Shown here: in pieces, positions 1 to 9,009 of the stretch | Numbering within the stretch: position 1 is the first letter of the stretch | Layout: every line of letters starts with the position of its first letter | Source: Xanthoparmelia taractica | Lineage: Eukaryota; Ascomycota; Lecanoromycetes; Lecanorales; Parmeliaceae | DNA: 64,000 nucleotides | Direction of reading: 5' to 3' | NCBI GenBank assembly: GCA_033085395.1 | Contig: MU853184.1 | Coordinates: forward strand, 248,001-312,000 | Program-made: the position numbers and the translations under genes | Notes under the pieces: model-generated | Databases searched by the model: none | What the model saw: the letters and a program-made list of their open reading frames with translations, nothing else | What the model was told of the DNA's origin: nothing

Positions 1-978
1 CCGTCCTCACACTATGCCACAATTGCCAGTACTGTGACCTTGGTAATTCATGCGGCCTGGCCCGTCGACTTCAACCTGACCCTCACATCATTCTCCTCCT
101 CGCTTACCTCCGTCTCATCTCTCGCCAGCCTAACAGCCTCCTCCCATCACCACCCCAGCATCATCTTCATCTCCTCCATCGCCGCCGTGCTCAACCATTG
201 CCCACCTCCGATACCGGAAACAATTCTCACCTCAGCAAGCGTAGCCGACCATACCGGATACGGCGAAAGCAAGTATATCGCGGGACAACTCCTCGCTTAC
301 GGAGCCCGCCGTTACGACATGCGCGTCACGATCCTCCGCCTCGGCCAGATATCCGGGCCCGCACATAACGCAAACGGGAAATGGCCGTCGCGAGAGTGGT
401 TGCCGAGTTTAGTGCTGAGCTCGAGGCATCTGCGCAAATTGCCGGCGTCACTGGGCGGTGGCGGCGCTGAGGGTGTGCAAAATGCTGCTGCTGCTACTCC
501 CGCCGGCATCGACTGGATGCCCATTGACGAGCTCGCCGAAGCACTTGCCGAATCCGCGATATCGGTACGAGCAAATTATAGGAACGAGTCCCGTGGTGAT
601 AAGTGCGAACCCCGCGTATTGAATATGCGCAACCCACACCAGACCTCCTGGGCAGCTCTTGTCCCGTCTATAATGGCAGCGTTCGAGGCGCGTGGAGAAA
701 TCGCGAGCGTGGTCGAGTATGACGAATGGCTCGAGGCGCTCAAGATGAGCGCTTCGGCAAGGCTTGAGTCGGGTTCAAATGGCATGGAGGACGTTGCTAA
801 GTCGAATCCCGCTGTTAGACTTGTAGATTCCTTTGAGAGGATTGTGGGGAGGGGCACGGAGACGGTATTAGATATAGAGAAGGCGGTGGCTGTCTGTCCG
901 CGGCTGGGTAGTATGAGTCAGGTGGATGGGAGGATGATGGGTAGGTGGGTTGAGGGGCGGATTGGCCAGGGGGGGTGA
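1..978 (+). CDS. C-terminal thioester reductase (R) domain of an NRPS-like or PKS-NRPS enzyme, 5' partial
   Basis: The frame is open from base 1, so the gene begins outside the window and only about 325 C-terminal residues are seen. The visible part matches an NAD(P)-dependent thioester reductase domain (SDR_e/NAD_binding_4, Lys2 C-terminal type). It has the V-I-H-A-A-W-P-V-D-F-N segment, the catalytic Y-x-x-x-K as Y-G-E-S-K-Y-I-A-G near base 260, then R-L-G-Q-I-S-G and I-D-W-M-P-I-D-E-L-A, which are typical of fungal adenylating reductases. Such domains release a carrier-bound acyl or peptidyl chain reductively as an aldehyde or alcohol. The segment after A-A-W-P is rich in Ser and His and looks diverged. 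Whether the missing part is A-T-R (NRPS-like), a full NRPS or a PKS-NRPS cannot be told. The protein ends soon after the domain, as expected for a terminal R domain. Confidence 0.85.
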   Translation, partial: PSSHYATIASTVTLVIHAAWPVDFNLTLTSFSSSLTSVSSLASLTASSHHHPSIIFISSIAAVLNHCPPPIPETILTSASVADHTGYGESKYIAGQLLAYGARRYDMRVTILRLGQISGPAHNANGKWPSREWLPSLVLSSRHLRKLPASLGGGGAEGVQNAAAATPAGIDWMPIDELAEALAESAISVRANYRNESRGDKCEPRVLNMRNPHQTSWAALVPSIMAAFEARGEIASVVEYDEWLEALKMSASARLESGSNGMEDVAKSNPAVRLVDSFERIVGRGTETVLDIEKAVAVCPRLGSMSQVDGRMMGRWVEGRIGQGG

Positions 979-1736
979 GTGGTAGAGGTAGCGAATGTGG
1001 AACAGAAAGGAGGGGAGATGATAATGAGATAATAACATGTTTCCATCGAGGGACGTTTATGCGTGAGATGGCTGCTCTGTTTAAGTGATAGAAACCTTAT
1101 TTATCTATTTATCTATCTATGAATACTTTATGCTATGGAGCCCGATGACGGATTATTTGGGATTAAGTACTTATTAGTGATGAGCGATGAGCGCTTTCAT
1201 TCTACTTATGGGGTCGGCGGTATAAGGAAAGAAAGGAAAGGCAAAGGATTGGTTTCGTTTAAGGTGTGTATAGATAAGCTTGTTGATTGGATCGTGTTTT
1301 GTGGGTTGTATGTATGTATGTATGTATGTATGTATGTATGTATGTATGTAGATGACAAGTTAGATGATTCTTAAATGCTGTGTAATTGACTAAATGGTGT
1401 ATGATAGTAGTGCTGGTGCTGGAAGGAAGTGGGAACTTGAAAAGAATGGTGATGGAGGATGAAGTCGAGCTGCTTTGAAGAGTGATCTGTGGTAAGGCAG
1501 GCACGGAGGGAGCCAAGACCGCTGCCAGGCACAACAACGGCACATGTACAAATATGCCTTATCACCATTCTTTTTGCCATGATAATCCCGCTCTGTGATG
1601 GAAATTGCTGCAGCGCTGTGTTGAAACTACCCCTCAGGAGTGGCAAATAGGGGTAATTCTATAAGTAGTCTTCTCCCGCCCATGTAATCAATCAATCAAT
1701 CACTCCTTAATACTCCAACCAATATTTCTCCACACT
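979..1736. other. Intergenic, no gene recognised
   Basis: This is the downstream region of the reductase gene and the promoter side of the next gene. It holds a TATG microsatellite (about 1308-1350), short TTTATC/TCTA runs near 1100 and an (ATCA)n run near 1687-1703. The short reading frames here have no recognisable protein features. Confidence 0.6.
1308..1350. repeat. (TATG)n microsatellite
   Basis: About ten uninterrupted copies of the tetranucleotide TATG lie between two genes. No function is implied. Confidence 0.95.
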
Positions 1737-2421
1737 ATGCAGAGGCCACTCAACGCCAACCGGCTCCGTGCACTAGTCGAGCACGGTCTTGATAACGACC
1801 ACGAGCTCGACGTCCTCAGCGCCAAGCAATATCTCGAGAAGCAGAAACCGAGCGAGAGCTTGTTCAATCTGTTCGCTGCCTTCGAGATCTTTCAAACGCG
1901 TTTGCGTATTCTTAGCAGACACTGGGAGGATAAGAAAAGGGGACTGGATAATTGGCTCATTTACTTCAGTGTGCGTAATATAATAACGAATCGCTCGCCT
2001 CTCACGATTGACTTCAAAGGGAGGCTGATCTGACTGACGGCGCAGAATCACCCGTTTAACCATTTAAATGTTAGACCGGACCCGGAGCGTCAGGCTTTCG
2101 TCAAGGTCCACGAAGATGAGAGAGAGATCCAGGCTTTTGAGATTTTGGGGAATCCGGAACAGTCGCAGGCTATGTTGCAATGGTTCTGGGAGTATGGTAA
2201 TGAGCGCCTGATCCGGCAGGCAGCCATCCTCGATGCAAGAAAAGGTAAGACTGCCCCCTCCGTCAGTCAGCGCACGGGTATAAATCTTTTTATATTGACT
2301 TGCGCTTCGCGTCTCGCTCTCATCAAAATATCCTATAATTCTTCCAGAAGTAATTCGAGCCGGGATATCTTGCACAGAAGAGTCTTTTGGATTTCGCGCT
2401 CCATGGACCATTTCGTCCTAA
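1737..2421 (+). CDS. Hypothetical protein, three-exon model, possibly damaged at the 3' end
   Basis: The model joins 1737-1970, 2046-2244 and 2348-2421 and gives 168 aa in a consistent frame. The introns are bounded by GTGCGT..GCAG and GTAAGA..CCAG. The protein is soluble and charged, with no signal peptide or membrane segment, and I recognise no family. The middle part (exon 2) is rich in aromatic and charged residues, for example M-L-Q-W-F-W-E-Y-G-N-E-R. An overlapping frame continues well past the modelled stop, from about 2378 to 2557 (K-S-L-L-D-F-A-L-H..). It reads like genuine protein, but no intron choice I can see joins it to exon 2. The gene may therefore be longer with an indel, or its 3' end may be decayed. 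An AT-rich tract follows directly. Confidence 0.4.
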
Positions 2422-3003
2422 ACGCTTCAAGGCACAGGTATCAAAGAGGAGGGGAAAGGTCAAACCGAGTAATCTTAGAGTAGTCACTTTGGCAGACGTC
2501 GAAGAAGGAGAGGCCGGAGATGGGTGTACAATATATAACTCAATCGAGGGTGCTTGACTTAATAAAGAGAATATACGTCTATTACTTTGAGAAATATGCG
2601 TCTGTAGATTCAAAGGGGATACGCCTATTAAAAGAGAGGATACATACCTTTCTTTTCACAATACTCAACTTTTACAATTTATATAGTACGTTATACGCTT
2701 TAGAATAATCTGATGTTTCAAAATATAGAATACAGAGAATTAGATTTGATTCGTAAAGTAAATAGCCGAAGAAAATTACTTAATAGAGCAATTCTCACTA
2801 ACAATTGCCTTACTAAGCGTAATTCCGCTTCGAAAAGACCTTGTGAATAATGTTGTTGAATAACAAGCCACTTGGCCGTCTAGATGATGCTATAAAGAAG
2901 TACTAGAATACAGGAGGCGAAATATGACACCGTGTTCTTGACAAGCCACTAGTGCGGAGTCACGTGCACAGGGCTGATTGCCACTATTTCCAACAAATGT
3001 TAC
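2422..3003. other. AT-rich, RIP-like intergenic tract
   Basis: From about 2520 to 2900 the sequence becomes strongly A+T and TpA rich with no sustained reading frame, unlike the neighbouring genes. This is how RIP-mutated relics look in ascomycetes. No terminal repeats were found to delimit an element. Confidence 0.5.
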
Positions 3004-3005
3004 TA

Positions 3006-3233
3006 CGGAGGTTGACACCAAAAAAGTCCTGGACGCCAAGGCTTCTGCGCCAAGATCTCGGATAACGCCTCACCGGAAAAGGTTGCCTAGACGATACGCT
3101 TATATCTTATTCGGAACTGTGCCTAGGGTCCCTATAAGGAAAAGATTCTAGGGTCTTTCGCTGCGGGGCTCTCTTCCGAACATAGGGTTAGGGTTATACT
3201 AGTGCTGTCCAGGACTTTTGGTGTCAACCTCCG
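3006..3233. mobile_element. 228-bp MITE with TA target-site duplication (Tc1/mariner-pogo type)
   Basis: Near-perfect terminal inverted repeats of about 28 bp bound the element. The left end reads CGGAGGTTGACACCAAAA followed by GTCCTGGAC, and the right end is its reverse complement, apart from a two-base difference in the A run. Each end is flanked by TA (3004-3005 and 3234-3235), the duplication made by Tc1/mariner-superfamily transposases including fungal Fot1/pogo. The interior has no coding capacity, so the element is non-autonomous. It contains a short telomere-like TAGGGTTAGGGTTA run at about 3183-3197. It ends about 60 bp before the thioesterase start codon and so lies in that promoter or 5' UTR. 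Confidence 0.88.
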
Positions 3234-3293
3234 TAAATCCCCCTCATACATACCCACGAAAAGGGCTGACAGCCCACTGGAACCAAGTAGACA

Positions 3294-3761
3294 ATGCCCA
3301 GCCCAACAACCCCCCCAACCGACCCCCTCCTCCACATCCAACAATACTGGACCACCACCCAAACCTCCAGCCCCATCTACTCCTTCCTCCTCTCCGACAT
3401 CTCCCTCCTCTCCGCCTCCCCCGGCCTCTTCACCGCCCGCCTCCCCGTAAAGCCCCACCATCTCAATTCCAAAGGCACACTGCACGGCACCGTGTCCGCG
3501 TGCTTGACGGACTGGGCAGGCGGTATGGCGATCGCGACGCATGGTTTTGAGAAAACGGGTGTGTCGACGGATATACATGTTACGTTTGTTTCTACGGCTA
3601 GGGAGGGCGATGTGCTGGAGATTGAGGGGAGGGCGGATAAGGTGGGGGGGACGCTGGCTTTTACGTCGGTTGAGGTGAGGAGGGTGGGCGAGGATGGGGG
3701 TGGGGGTGGGGGGAGGAGTGTTGTTGCTAGGGGTGTGCATACTAAGTATGTGAAGGCTTGA
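3294..3761 (+). CDS. PaaI/4HBT-family hot-dog thioesterase
   Basis: This is a single exon of 155 aa, the usual size for the PaaI/ACOT13-like hot-dog thioesterases that hydrolyse acyl-CoA. The central part carries the family signature: L-N-S-K-G-T-L-H-G-T-V-S-A-C-L-T-D-W (residues about 58-75), with the H-G pair and the acidic residue in the long helix, followed by G-V-S-T-D-I-H-V-T-F and G-D-V-L-E-I-E-G-R. The N-terminus is Pro/Thr rich. A poly-Gly stretch (residues about 135-141) sits in a loop near the C-terminus. The ATG at 3294 is preceded by acaa and is the first in frame with the domain. The MITE immediately upstream may have replaced promoter sequence. Substrate cannot be inferred. Confidence 0.85.
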   Translation: MPSPTTPPTDPLLHIQQYWTTTQTSSPIYSFLLSDISLLSASPGLFTARLPVKPHHLNSKGTLHGTVSACLTDWAGGMAIATHGFEKTGVSTDIHVTFVSTAREGDVLEIEGRADKVGGTLAFTSVEVRRVGEDGGGGGGRSVVARGVHTKYVKA

Positions 3762-4044
3762 AGGGATGGATTATTTATTGCTTTTGCTTGTGGGTTGGGA
3801 TTAGAGGTGTTGGGTGAAGAGCACCGCATTCTTCTTTGCGTCTTACGTATGATACCAGTTGCGTTGGACTTCACTCGGATTGCGGAGATCAAGATCCATT
3901 CTAGCTTTAGATGCCGGGCGGAGCGAAGGCAATGACGCTTTGGCAATTTGAATGGGAACATGTCAACTTTTCTATTGCTTAGTTCTGATTCTACGCTATG
4001 CCGAAGATCTCATCGTCTCATTTATCTCATGACGTTGAGTACAG

Positions 4045-4895
4045 TTAGCAGGCTGGTGGTTTCAACCGGCCTAATTGAAGCCATTCGGTCCACATTCCTC
4101 CCATGTCAGCTGCTCGTTGCTCGGCTGTCATACCGTGAGAGTCTCTCAATGAGCGTATATCAATTTTACCGCTCTGGTCCTCTCGCTGAATTCCGAGGTC
4201 CTGTGCACCCTGCAGAACCGCGGCTGGGAACTGCTCCATCTCCAAGGTTGAAGCCAGTAGCAAAAGAAGCCAGGCCACTTCCATCCTCTGATTCTGAACA
4301 GCAACGTGCAGGCCTGAGCCCATTGACCGAAGTGAATCTTGATACCTCATGACATCTATACTCTGGCTTGTACCTCGGCCAGAGCTCTCCTCTTTCTGCT
4401 CTCCGTCATCACTATCATTGAGTAGGTCTACTATCGCCTCCACATCGCCCTCTCCACAGAATTCTAGAAAAGCTCGACACCTTCTTTCCTCGGGATAAGC
4501 TTTCAAGTAACCCTCTTCGGTGAGTATGGACAGCATGTCAATCCCCTCTTGCAGGCCCCCTTCATTGTTGAGGTTGCAGAGTAGCTGCTGTTCGCCTGAG
4601 GGTGTAGTTGTGATGAGGTTTCTTCTGCAATTAGGGCATTCTGAGATGGAGTAAGAGTCGAGTAGACATTGCCTAGGTGGTTCAAAGGTCAGCACTACGC
4701 TTTTTCCCTTCCCCTTGAGTGAGACGAGATGACAGACCAATGGAAATGGCACCCACATGGCAATTGCACATCATCGTCGACGTAGGAGCCGGTGTCCGCA
4801 CTGGCCGAGCCTTCCATGGTTTGCCCTTCCTCATCTTCATCGGCAGGCTCGATGTATAAGGTCAATGGTTTGTGGCAAACGACGCACGTTGCCAT
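4045..4895 (-). CDS. RING-type zinc finger protein with ankyrin-like C-terminus
   Basis: The two-exon model 4738-4895 and 4045-4672 gives 261 aa. The intron (GTCTGT..CCTAG) restores the finger as C-H-F-H-W-Q-C-L. The RING ligands are C-V-V-C near the N-terminus, C-G-C-H-F-H-W-Q-C in the middle and C-P-N-C, with a long acidic insertion between the first two pairs. A likely E3 ubiquitin ligase role follows from the finger, but no substrate can be named. The C-terminal part has ankyrin-like helices (G-L-H-V-A-V-Q-N-Q-R-M-E-V-A-W-L-L and D-S-H-G-M-T-A-E-Q-R-A-A). The start at 4895 (M-A-T-C-V-V-C) places the finger at the N-terminus, but an in-frame Met at 4946 would add 17 residues and end only 45 bp from the upstream inverted-repeat element. 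The donor GTCTGT is weak. Confidence 0.72.
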
Positions 4896-4990
4896 GGTCG
4901 CTAGTGCTTTGTCCTCGCAACGACTGCGTTTTCGCACGTCCCTCAAAATTCATGGCTGCGGAATTCTGTCCGCTCACCTTTTCAGCCCTA

Positions 4991-5606
4991 CTCGTGTCTA
5001 CCCGGATATGCAATCTACCTGGATATGCAATCTTAGGGCCAGGGCTAGAATAAGAAATCTAAGCGTATATTATTATTTAGCTATATACTCTTATTAAAGA
5101 TACTTTAGTTTATAATTATTAATAAACTTCTAATATTTCTTTAATATTTATTTTATAAAATATTCTTATTCTATATTATATAATGTAAAATTTTAAGATT
5201 TCGTGTTAAGAATTAACTACTAATATAATTAATAATAAGTGTAATGAATAAATTGTTAATCTAGCTAAGTGTGTGTGTGTTAGCTAAGTACGGAGAAGCG
5301 AGCGCTAAGGCTAGTTATAACCAGCTATACGTCTATATAATTAAATATTCTATAATATTTCGTAAATTGTATTATCGAGGCTTAGGGTTAGGGCTAGGTC
5401 GAAGATTATCTAAATATATTCTATTATTTCTATTATTACTTTATAAATATTACTAAATTTATATAATCTTATTAACTATTAAAGAATATATTCTATATTC
5501 TATAAACTAATTATTTTAAAATTTCTATAATAGTCTTTGAAATATTTATTATAAAAATTCCGTGGTTAGCCCTAGCCCTAAGATTGCATATCCGGGTAGA
5601 TACGAG
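4991..5606. mobile_element. 616-bp AT-rich element with long terminal inverted repeats and TA duplication
   Basis: The ends are inverted repeats. The left begins CTCGTGTCTACCCGGATATG, and the right is the reverse complement of CTCGTATCTACCCGGATATG. Both continue through CAATCTTAGGGC. TA flanks each side (4989-4990 and 5607-5608). The left repeat carries an extra tandem copy of a 17-bp unit (ACCCGGATATGCAATCT and a variant with ACCT). The interior is extremely A+T rich with no open frame and looks RIP-mutated. It contains another TTAGGGTTAGGGCTAGG motif near 5382. The element fills the gap between the divergent RING and PX genes. Confidence 0.82.
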
Positions 5607-5710
5607 TATCGCAACAACGCTCCTTCCCAAGGTGACATTTGACAATTCTTTGTAATAGATATTGAGACGCTTCCGCGCGATATAAGAAGCACAATGATCT
5701 TGAGGCAACT

Positions 5711-8700
5711 ATGGATACCATTACTTCCGTCGACAGCGCTCGAGCTCCCGAGCCTCCACCACAGAAGGATACGTCGGAGCGCATAGCCAGCCAGGCCCGA
5801 GATTTGACGACCCGCGCCCTCGACTTCCTCTCCAACGCCAGTAATGAAACCCTTGGAGCATGCATCGTTGGACTTGGCGCTGTTACATGGCTGGTGCTGG
5901 GAAGAGTGGGACTTGTCTTGATCGGCATTGTTGGAGGGGTGGTATTACATGCTACATGGGAAGGGAATGCCGAGAGCAATGAAAACGACGAAGCTCGAGC
6001 ATTGGAAGCCCGGAAGAGGAGGGAGAAGGGTCTTGATATTGCTGCGAGGATACTAGACTGGAATGACAGACGAGGAGGGAGTCGTGAGCTTGACGGTGTG
6101 CGGGATTCGCTTGCTGCTGTACACTTAGAGAAGGAGCTGGATTTTGCTGGGTTTCCGCCCGAAACGAAGAATGCTCTGACTAATCTGGTCGACACTATCA
6201 TCCGTGACTACGTGAAATGGTGGTACTCGCCCGTTCTTCCAAAGGAGAACGCGTTCCCACTTGCGTGCCGACAGACCTTAACCAGCTTTCTGCTAACGGT
6301 ATCAAACCATTTATCCCGCAAGCGACCAGCGGACACGTTCCTTGAATTCCTGACGAATTCCTCATCGATCGTCATTGTCTTTCTTAGTGAGCTTTCCAGC
6401 GCGTTCAAGTCTCCGGCACACTCGGGCAGTGCGTCAGAATCTATACGCTGTTACCTTGAGGCCAACCCCAGCAGCAGCCTCGCAAACGTACTAGATGTCG
6501 AACAACAGAATAAGAAACTTAGAGCAGTATCTCAGGACATATTGCATACCTTCTTGGACCGAAAGGCGTATGATTGCGAACCAGTGTCGGTGTTCTTGCG
6601 AGAAATCCTGGCGGGTGTGATCCTCGACATGACAGTGACGAGCTGTTCGAAATCAGAATTCATCAACGAATGGATAGTATACTGTCTCGAAGAAGGTGAT
6701 ACTGAAATCCTCCAAGCCATAGATGCAGGAGTTGGAGGAGCCACGGCCAACGGAGACGTCAAACGCTCTGTCCAGGCAGCGAAAGACGAAGTATCTACTA
6801 GCCAAGTCATTCTTGCTGAGTTGTCTGATGCTCAGACGCAAGCCAAGACTGAGCATAGGAGAACGGTCAGCAGAGCCGAAGAAGCTATGGACGGAGCTAT
6901 GCGAGAGGCGCAAAGGCTCAGCGAGCTGATCGCTGCAGAGGACGCCAAGAATCAGCAAGCTTCCGATGAATCTCTATCCTCTGGGGAGACTACCGACGCT
7001 GTCGCAATGCCCACATCTTCGCGGGACGATCTTTCCGCAATGGTCAACAGCTCTTCCTCAGCACTAGCTATTGATGACAAGACAGCAACGGATATTGAGT
7101 CCAAGATTTTGGACTCGCCCCCCAGCTTCACCACTTTTGATCAGATCTTGGCTTCGCAGCAGTCGACTGCTACTAAGGGCTCAGAGATACAGCCATACGA
7201 GGCGCCTCCAATGACCTTGTATAATGCTAACGTCTCCATATTTGATGATTCGGTACCTGGGGAGAAAGGTAATCTACGTTCGAAGCCTACAGCTGAGTAC
7301 CTATTGCAAATCGAGCCTGCGACATCTCAATACCCAGGCTGGATGATTGCACGCGTATATTCGGACTTTGAGACTTTGCACGAAGTCTTACGGCGCATAT
7401 CTGTAATTTCTGGAGTGGCCGCTTTTGCAGAAAGACATCCAACGGTGCCGACATGGAAGAATAAGACGAAAACCGCGCTGCGTTCTGAGTTAGAAAACTA
7501 CCTTCGCAGTGCTTTATCGTTTCAGCGATTGGCCGAAAGCGAAGGTATGAAGCGGTTCTTGGAGAAGGATCAAGGCCTTGGACGATCATCTCCCAACGCG
7601 AAGCAGGGCGGTTTCGGTTTCCCAACCCCAGCAGCTTTCGAGACAATGGGCAAAGGAATGCTTGATGTACTCGCTAGCGCTCCGAAAGGAGCCGCTGGTG
7701 GCGGCAAAGCGCTTTTGGGCGGCGTCAGTGGCATTCTGGGGAGTGCAGGGTCTATTGGGCAGAGAAAGCAGACTACGAAGAGCCCGGTGCCGCGATCAGC
7801 GAATGGGTCTACCTCAGCGTTGCCCCAGATAGACAATGATAGATCGGCGAAACCAAGCTTCGTCCATGAACGAGCTTCACAGGAGAGTCCACGTCCCTCG
7901 ATCAGCGCCCAGACCGAAAATACGAAACCGCCTCCTTTTCCTGTTGAAAATCAGGTCGCAGCTAGCAGTGCCCATCCGGAATACCAGGCACCGTTAGCGG
8001 CGGTGTCTAAAGACAGCGTTCCGGTATTTCCACAGCAGAACCATCAGGACGAACTCCACCTACCCCCTCCGCCCAGCGAAATAGCCGATGACTACAGCTT
8101 CTCGCAAGGGTCACCCCGGCCGTCGGTCTCCAATGATGACAGTAGCACTTTCCGTACATCCACAAGTACTGCCCCTACTACGCAAGCTTCACGGTCTCGG
8201 AAAAGTACTCTTTCTTCCATAGCGCCGGGCGAGACACCTGCTCCAACATCAAAACAGACGCCTTCCAATCGAGCTCCCGCTCAACCCCTGACTAGCCAGG
8301 AAACGAGTATTGCAGTGGAGCTCTTCTTCGCCACCATTAACGAACTCTACGCTCTTTCCTCTGCATGGACTCTCCGCCTAACTCTCTTAAACGCTGCAAA
8401 ATCTTTCCTCCTCCGCCCCGGCAACCCCAATCTCGAAGCAATCCGCGTATTGCTCCAAGAGACCGTCATCGACGCAAATACCTCCGACAGCGGCATCGCC
8501 AACCATCTCGCCAAGCTACGAGAAAACGCATTACCAACAGAAGAGGAGCTCAAAGCTTGGCCGGCACCACCGAGCGAAGAAGCAAAGGATCGTATGAGGG
8601 TCAAGGCTCGGAAGCTGCTGGTGGAGAAAGGCATGCCGCAGGCTTTGACGAGTGTGATGGGGGCGGCGGCTAGTGGGGAGGCCTTGGGGAGGGTTTTTGA

Positions 8701-8779
8701 CTGTTTGCAGGTTCCGGAGGTGGCGAGGGGGTTGGTATTTGCGTTGGTGTTGCAGGGGGTTAGGGCTGTGACGCAGTGA
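5711..8779 (+). CDS. PXA-PX-Nexin_C sorting-nexin-like membrane protein (Mdm1/SNX13-14 type)
   Basis: This is a single exon of 1022 aa. A hydrophobic hairpin lies at residues about 47-80. A PXA domain follows (about 140-320; contains D-T-I-I-R-D-Y-V-K-W-W-Y). A charged helix that may form a coiled coil lies at about 350-400. A PX domain spans about 505-620 (E-Y-L-L-Q-I-E-P, R-V-Y-S-D-F-E-T-L-H, then the basic K-N-K-T-K-T-A-L-R-S-E-L-E-N-Y-L). A Ser/Pro-rich disordered linker (about 660-860) precedes a Nexin_C domain (about 870-1020). Yeast Mdm1 and animal SNX13/14/25 with related layouts tether the ER to the vacuole/lysosome and lipid droplets and bind phosphoinositides through PX. No RGS domain is evident between PXA and PX. 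The G/A-rich stretch after PX (about 640-680) is unusual. The start ATG is the first in frame and lies 105 bp from the inverted-repeat element. Confidence 0.88.
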   Translation: MDTITSVDSARAPEPPPQKDTSERIASQARDLTTRALDFLSNASNETLGACIVGLGAVTWLVLGRVGLVLIGIVGGVVLHATWEGNAESNENDEARALEARKRREKGLDIAARILDWNDRRGGSRELDGVRDSLAAVHLEKELDFAGFPPETKNALTNLVDTIIRDYVKWWYSPVLPKENAFPLACRQTLTSFLLTVSNHLSRKRPADTFLEFLTNSSSIVIVFLSELSSAFKSPAHSGSASESIRCYLEANPSSSLANVLDVEQQNKKLRAVSQDILHTFLDRKAYDCEPVSVFLREILAGVILDMTVTSCSKSEFINEWIVYCLEEGDTEILQAIDAGVGGATANGDVKRSVQAAKDEVSTSQVILAELSDAQTQAKTEHRRTVSRAEEAMDGAMREAQRLSELIAAEDAKNQQASDESLSSGETTDAVAMPTSSRDDLSAMVNSSSSALAIDDKTATDIESKILDSPPSFTTFDQILASQQSTATKGSEIQPYEAPPMTLYNANVSIFDDSVPGEKGNLRSKPTAEYLLQIEPATSQYPGWMIARVYSDFETLHEVLRRISVISGVAAFAERHPTVPTWKNKTKTALRSELENYLRSALSFQRLAESEGMKRFLEKDQGLGRSSPNAKQGGFGFPTPAAFETMGKGMLDVLASAPKGAAGGGKALLGGVSGILGSAGSIGQRKQTTKSPVPRSANGSTSALPQIDNDRSAKPSFVHERASQESPRPSISAQTENTKPPPFPVENQVAASSAHPEYQAPLAAVSKDSVPVFPQQNHQDELHLPPPPSEIADDYSFSQGSPRPSVSNDDSSTFRTSTSTAPTTQASRSRKSTLSSIAPGETPAPTSKQTPSNRAPAQPLTSQETSIAVELFFATINELYALSSAWTLRLTLLNAAKSFLLRPGNPNLEAIRVLLQETVIDANTSDSGIANHLAKLRENALPTEEELKAWPAPPSEEAKDRMRVKARKLLVEKGMPQALTSVMGAAASGEALGRVFDCLQVPEVARGLVFALVLQGVRAVTQ

Positions 8780-8936
8780 TTATGGTCCTAGGACCTTTGG
8801 TGCATGGTCGGCGTTGTGGATACTACGAAGTAGGCAGTACAGTACCCATTCAACGGCGTAGGTAGAAGGAGGTGCACACTGTCTGTATTGTTCATGAATA
8901 TCACTGCATATGACATAATGGCGTGACAATACGTCC

Positions 8937-9009
8937 CTTCTCCTTCTCCTTCTTCTCCTTCTTCTCCTTCTTCTCCTTCTTCTCCTTCTTCTCCTTCTCC
9001 TTCTCCTTC
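8937..9009. repeat. CTT/CTCCTT polypyrimidine microsatellite
   Basis: About 73 bases of (CTTCTTCTC)-type repeat are purely pyrimidine on this strand. They lie about 160 bp after the stop of the PX gene, possibly in its 3' UTR. Arg-rich or Glu-rich reading frames across it are repeat artefacts. Confidence 0.95.

Noticed and set aside
3132..3740. 202-codon minus frame opposite the thioesterase
   Set aside because: It is antisense to a clear hot-dog thioesterase and consists of low-complexity Gly/Glu/Pro stretches.
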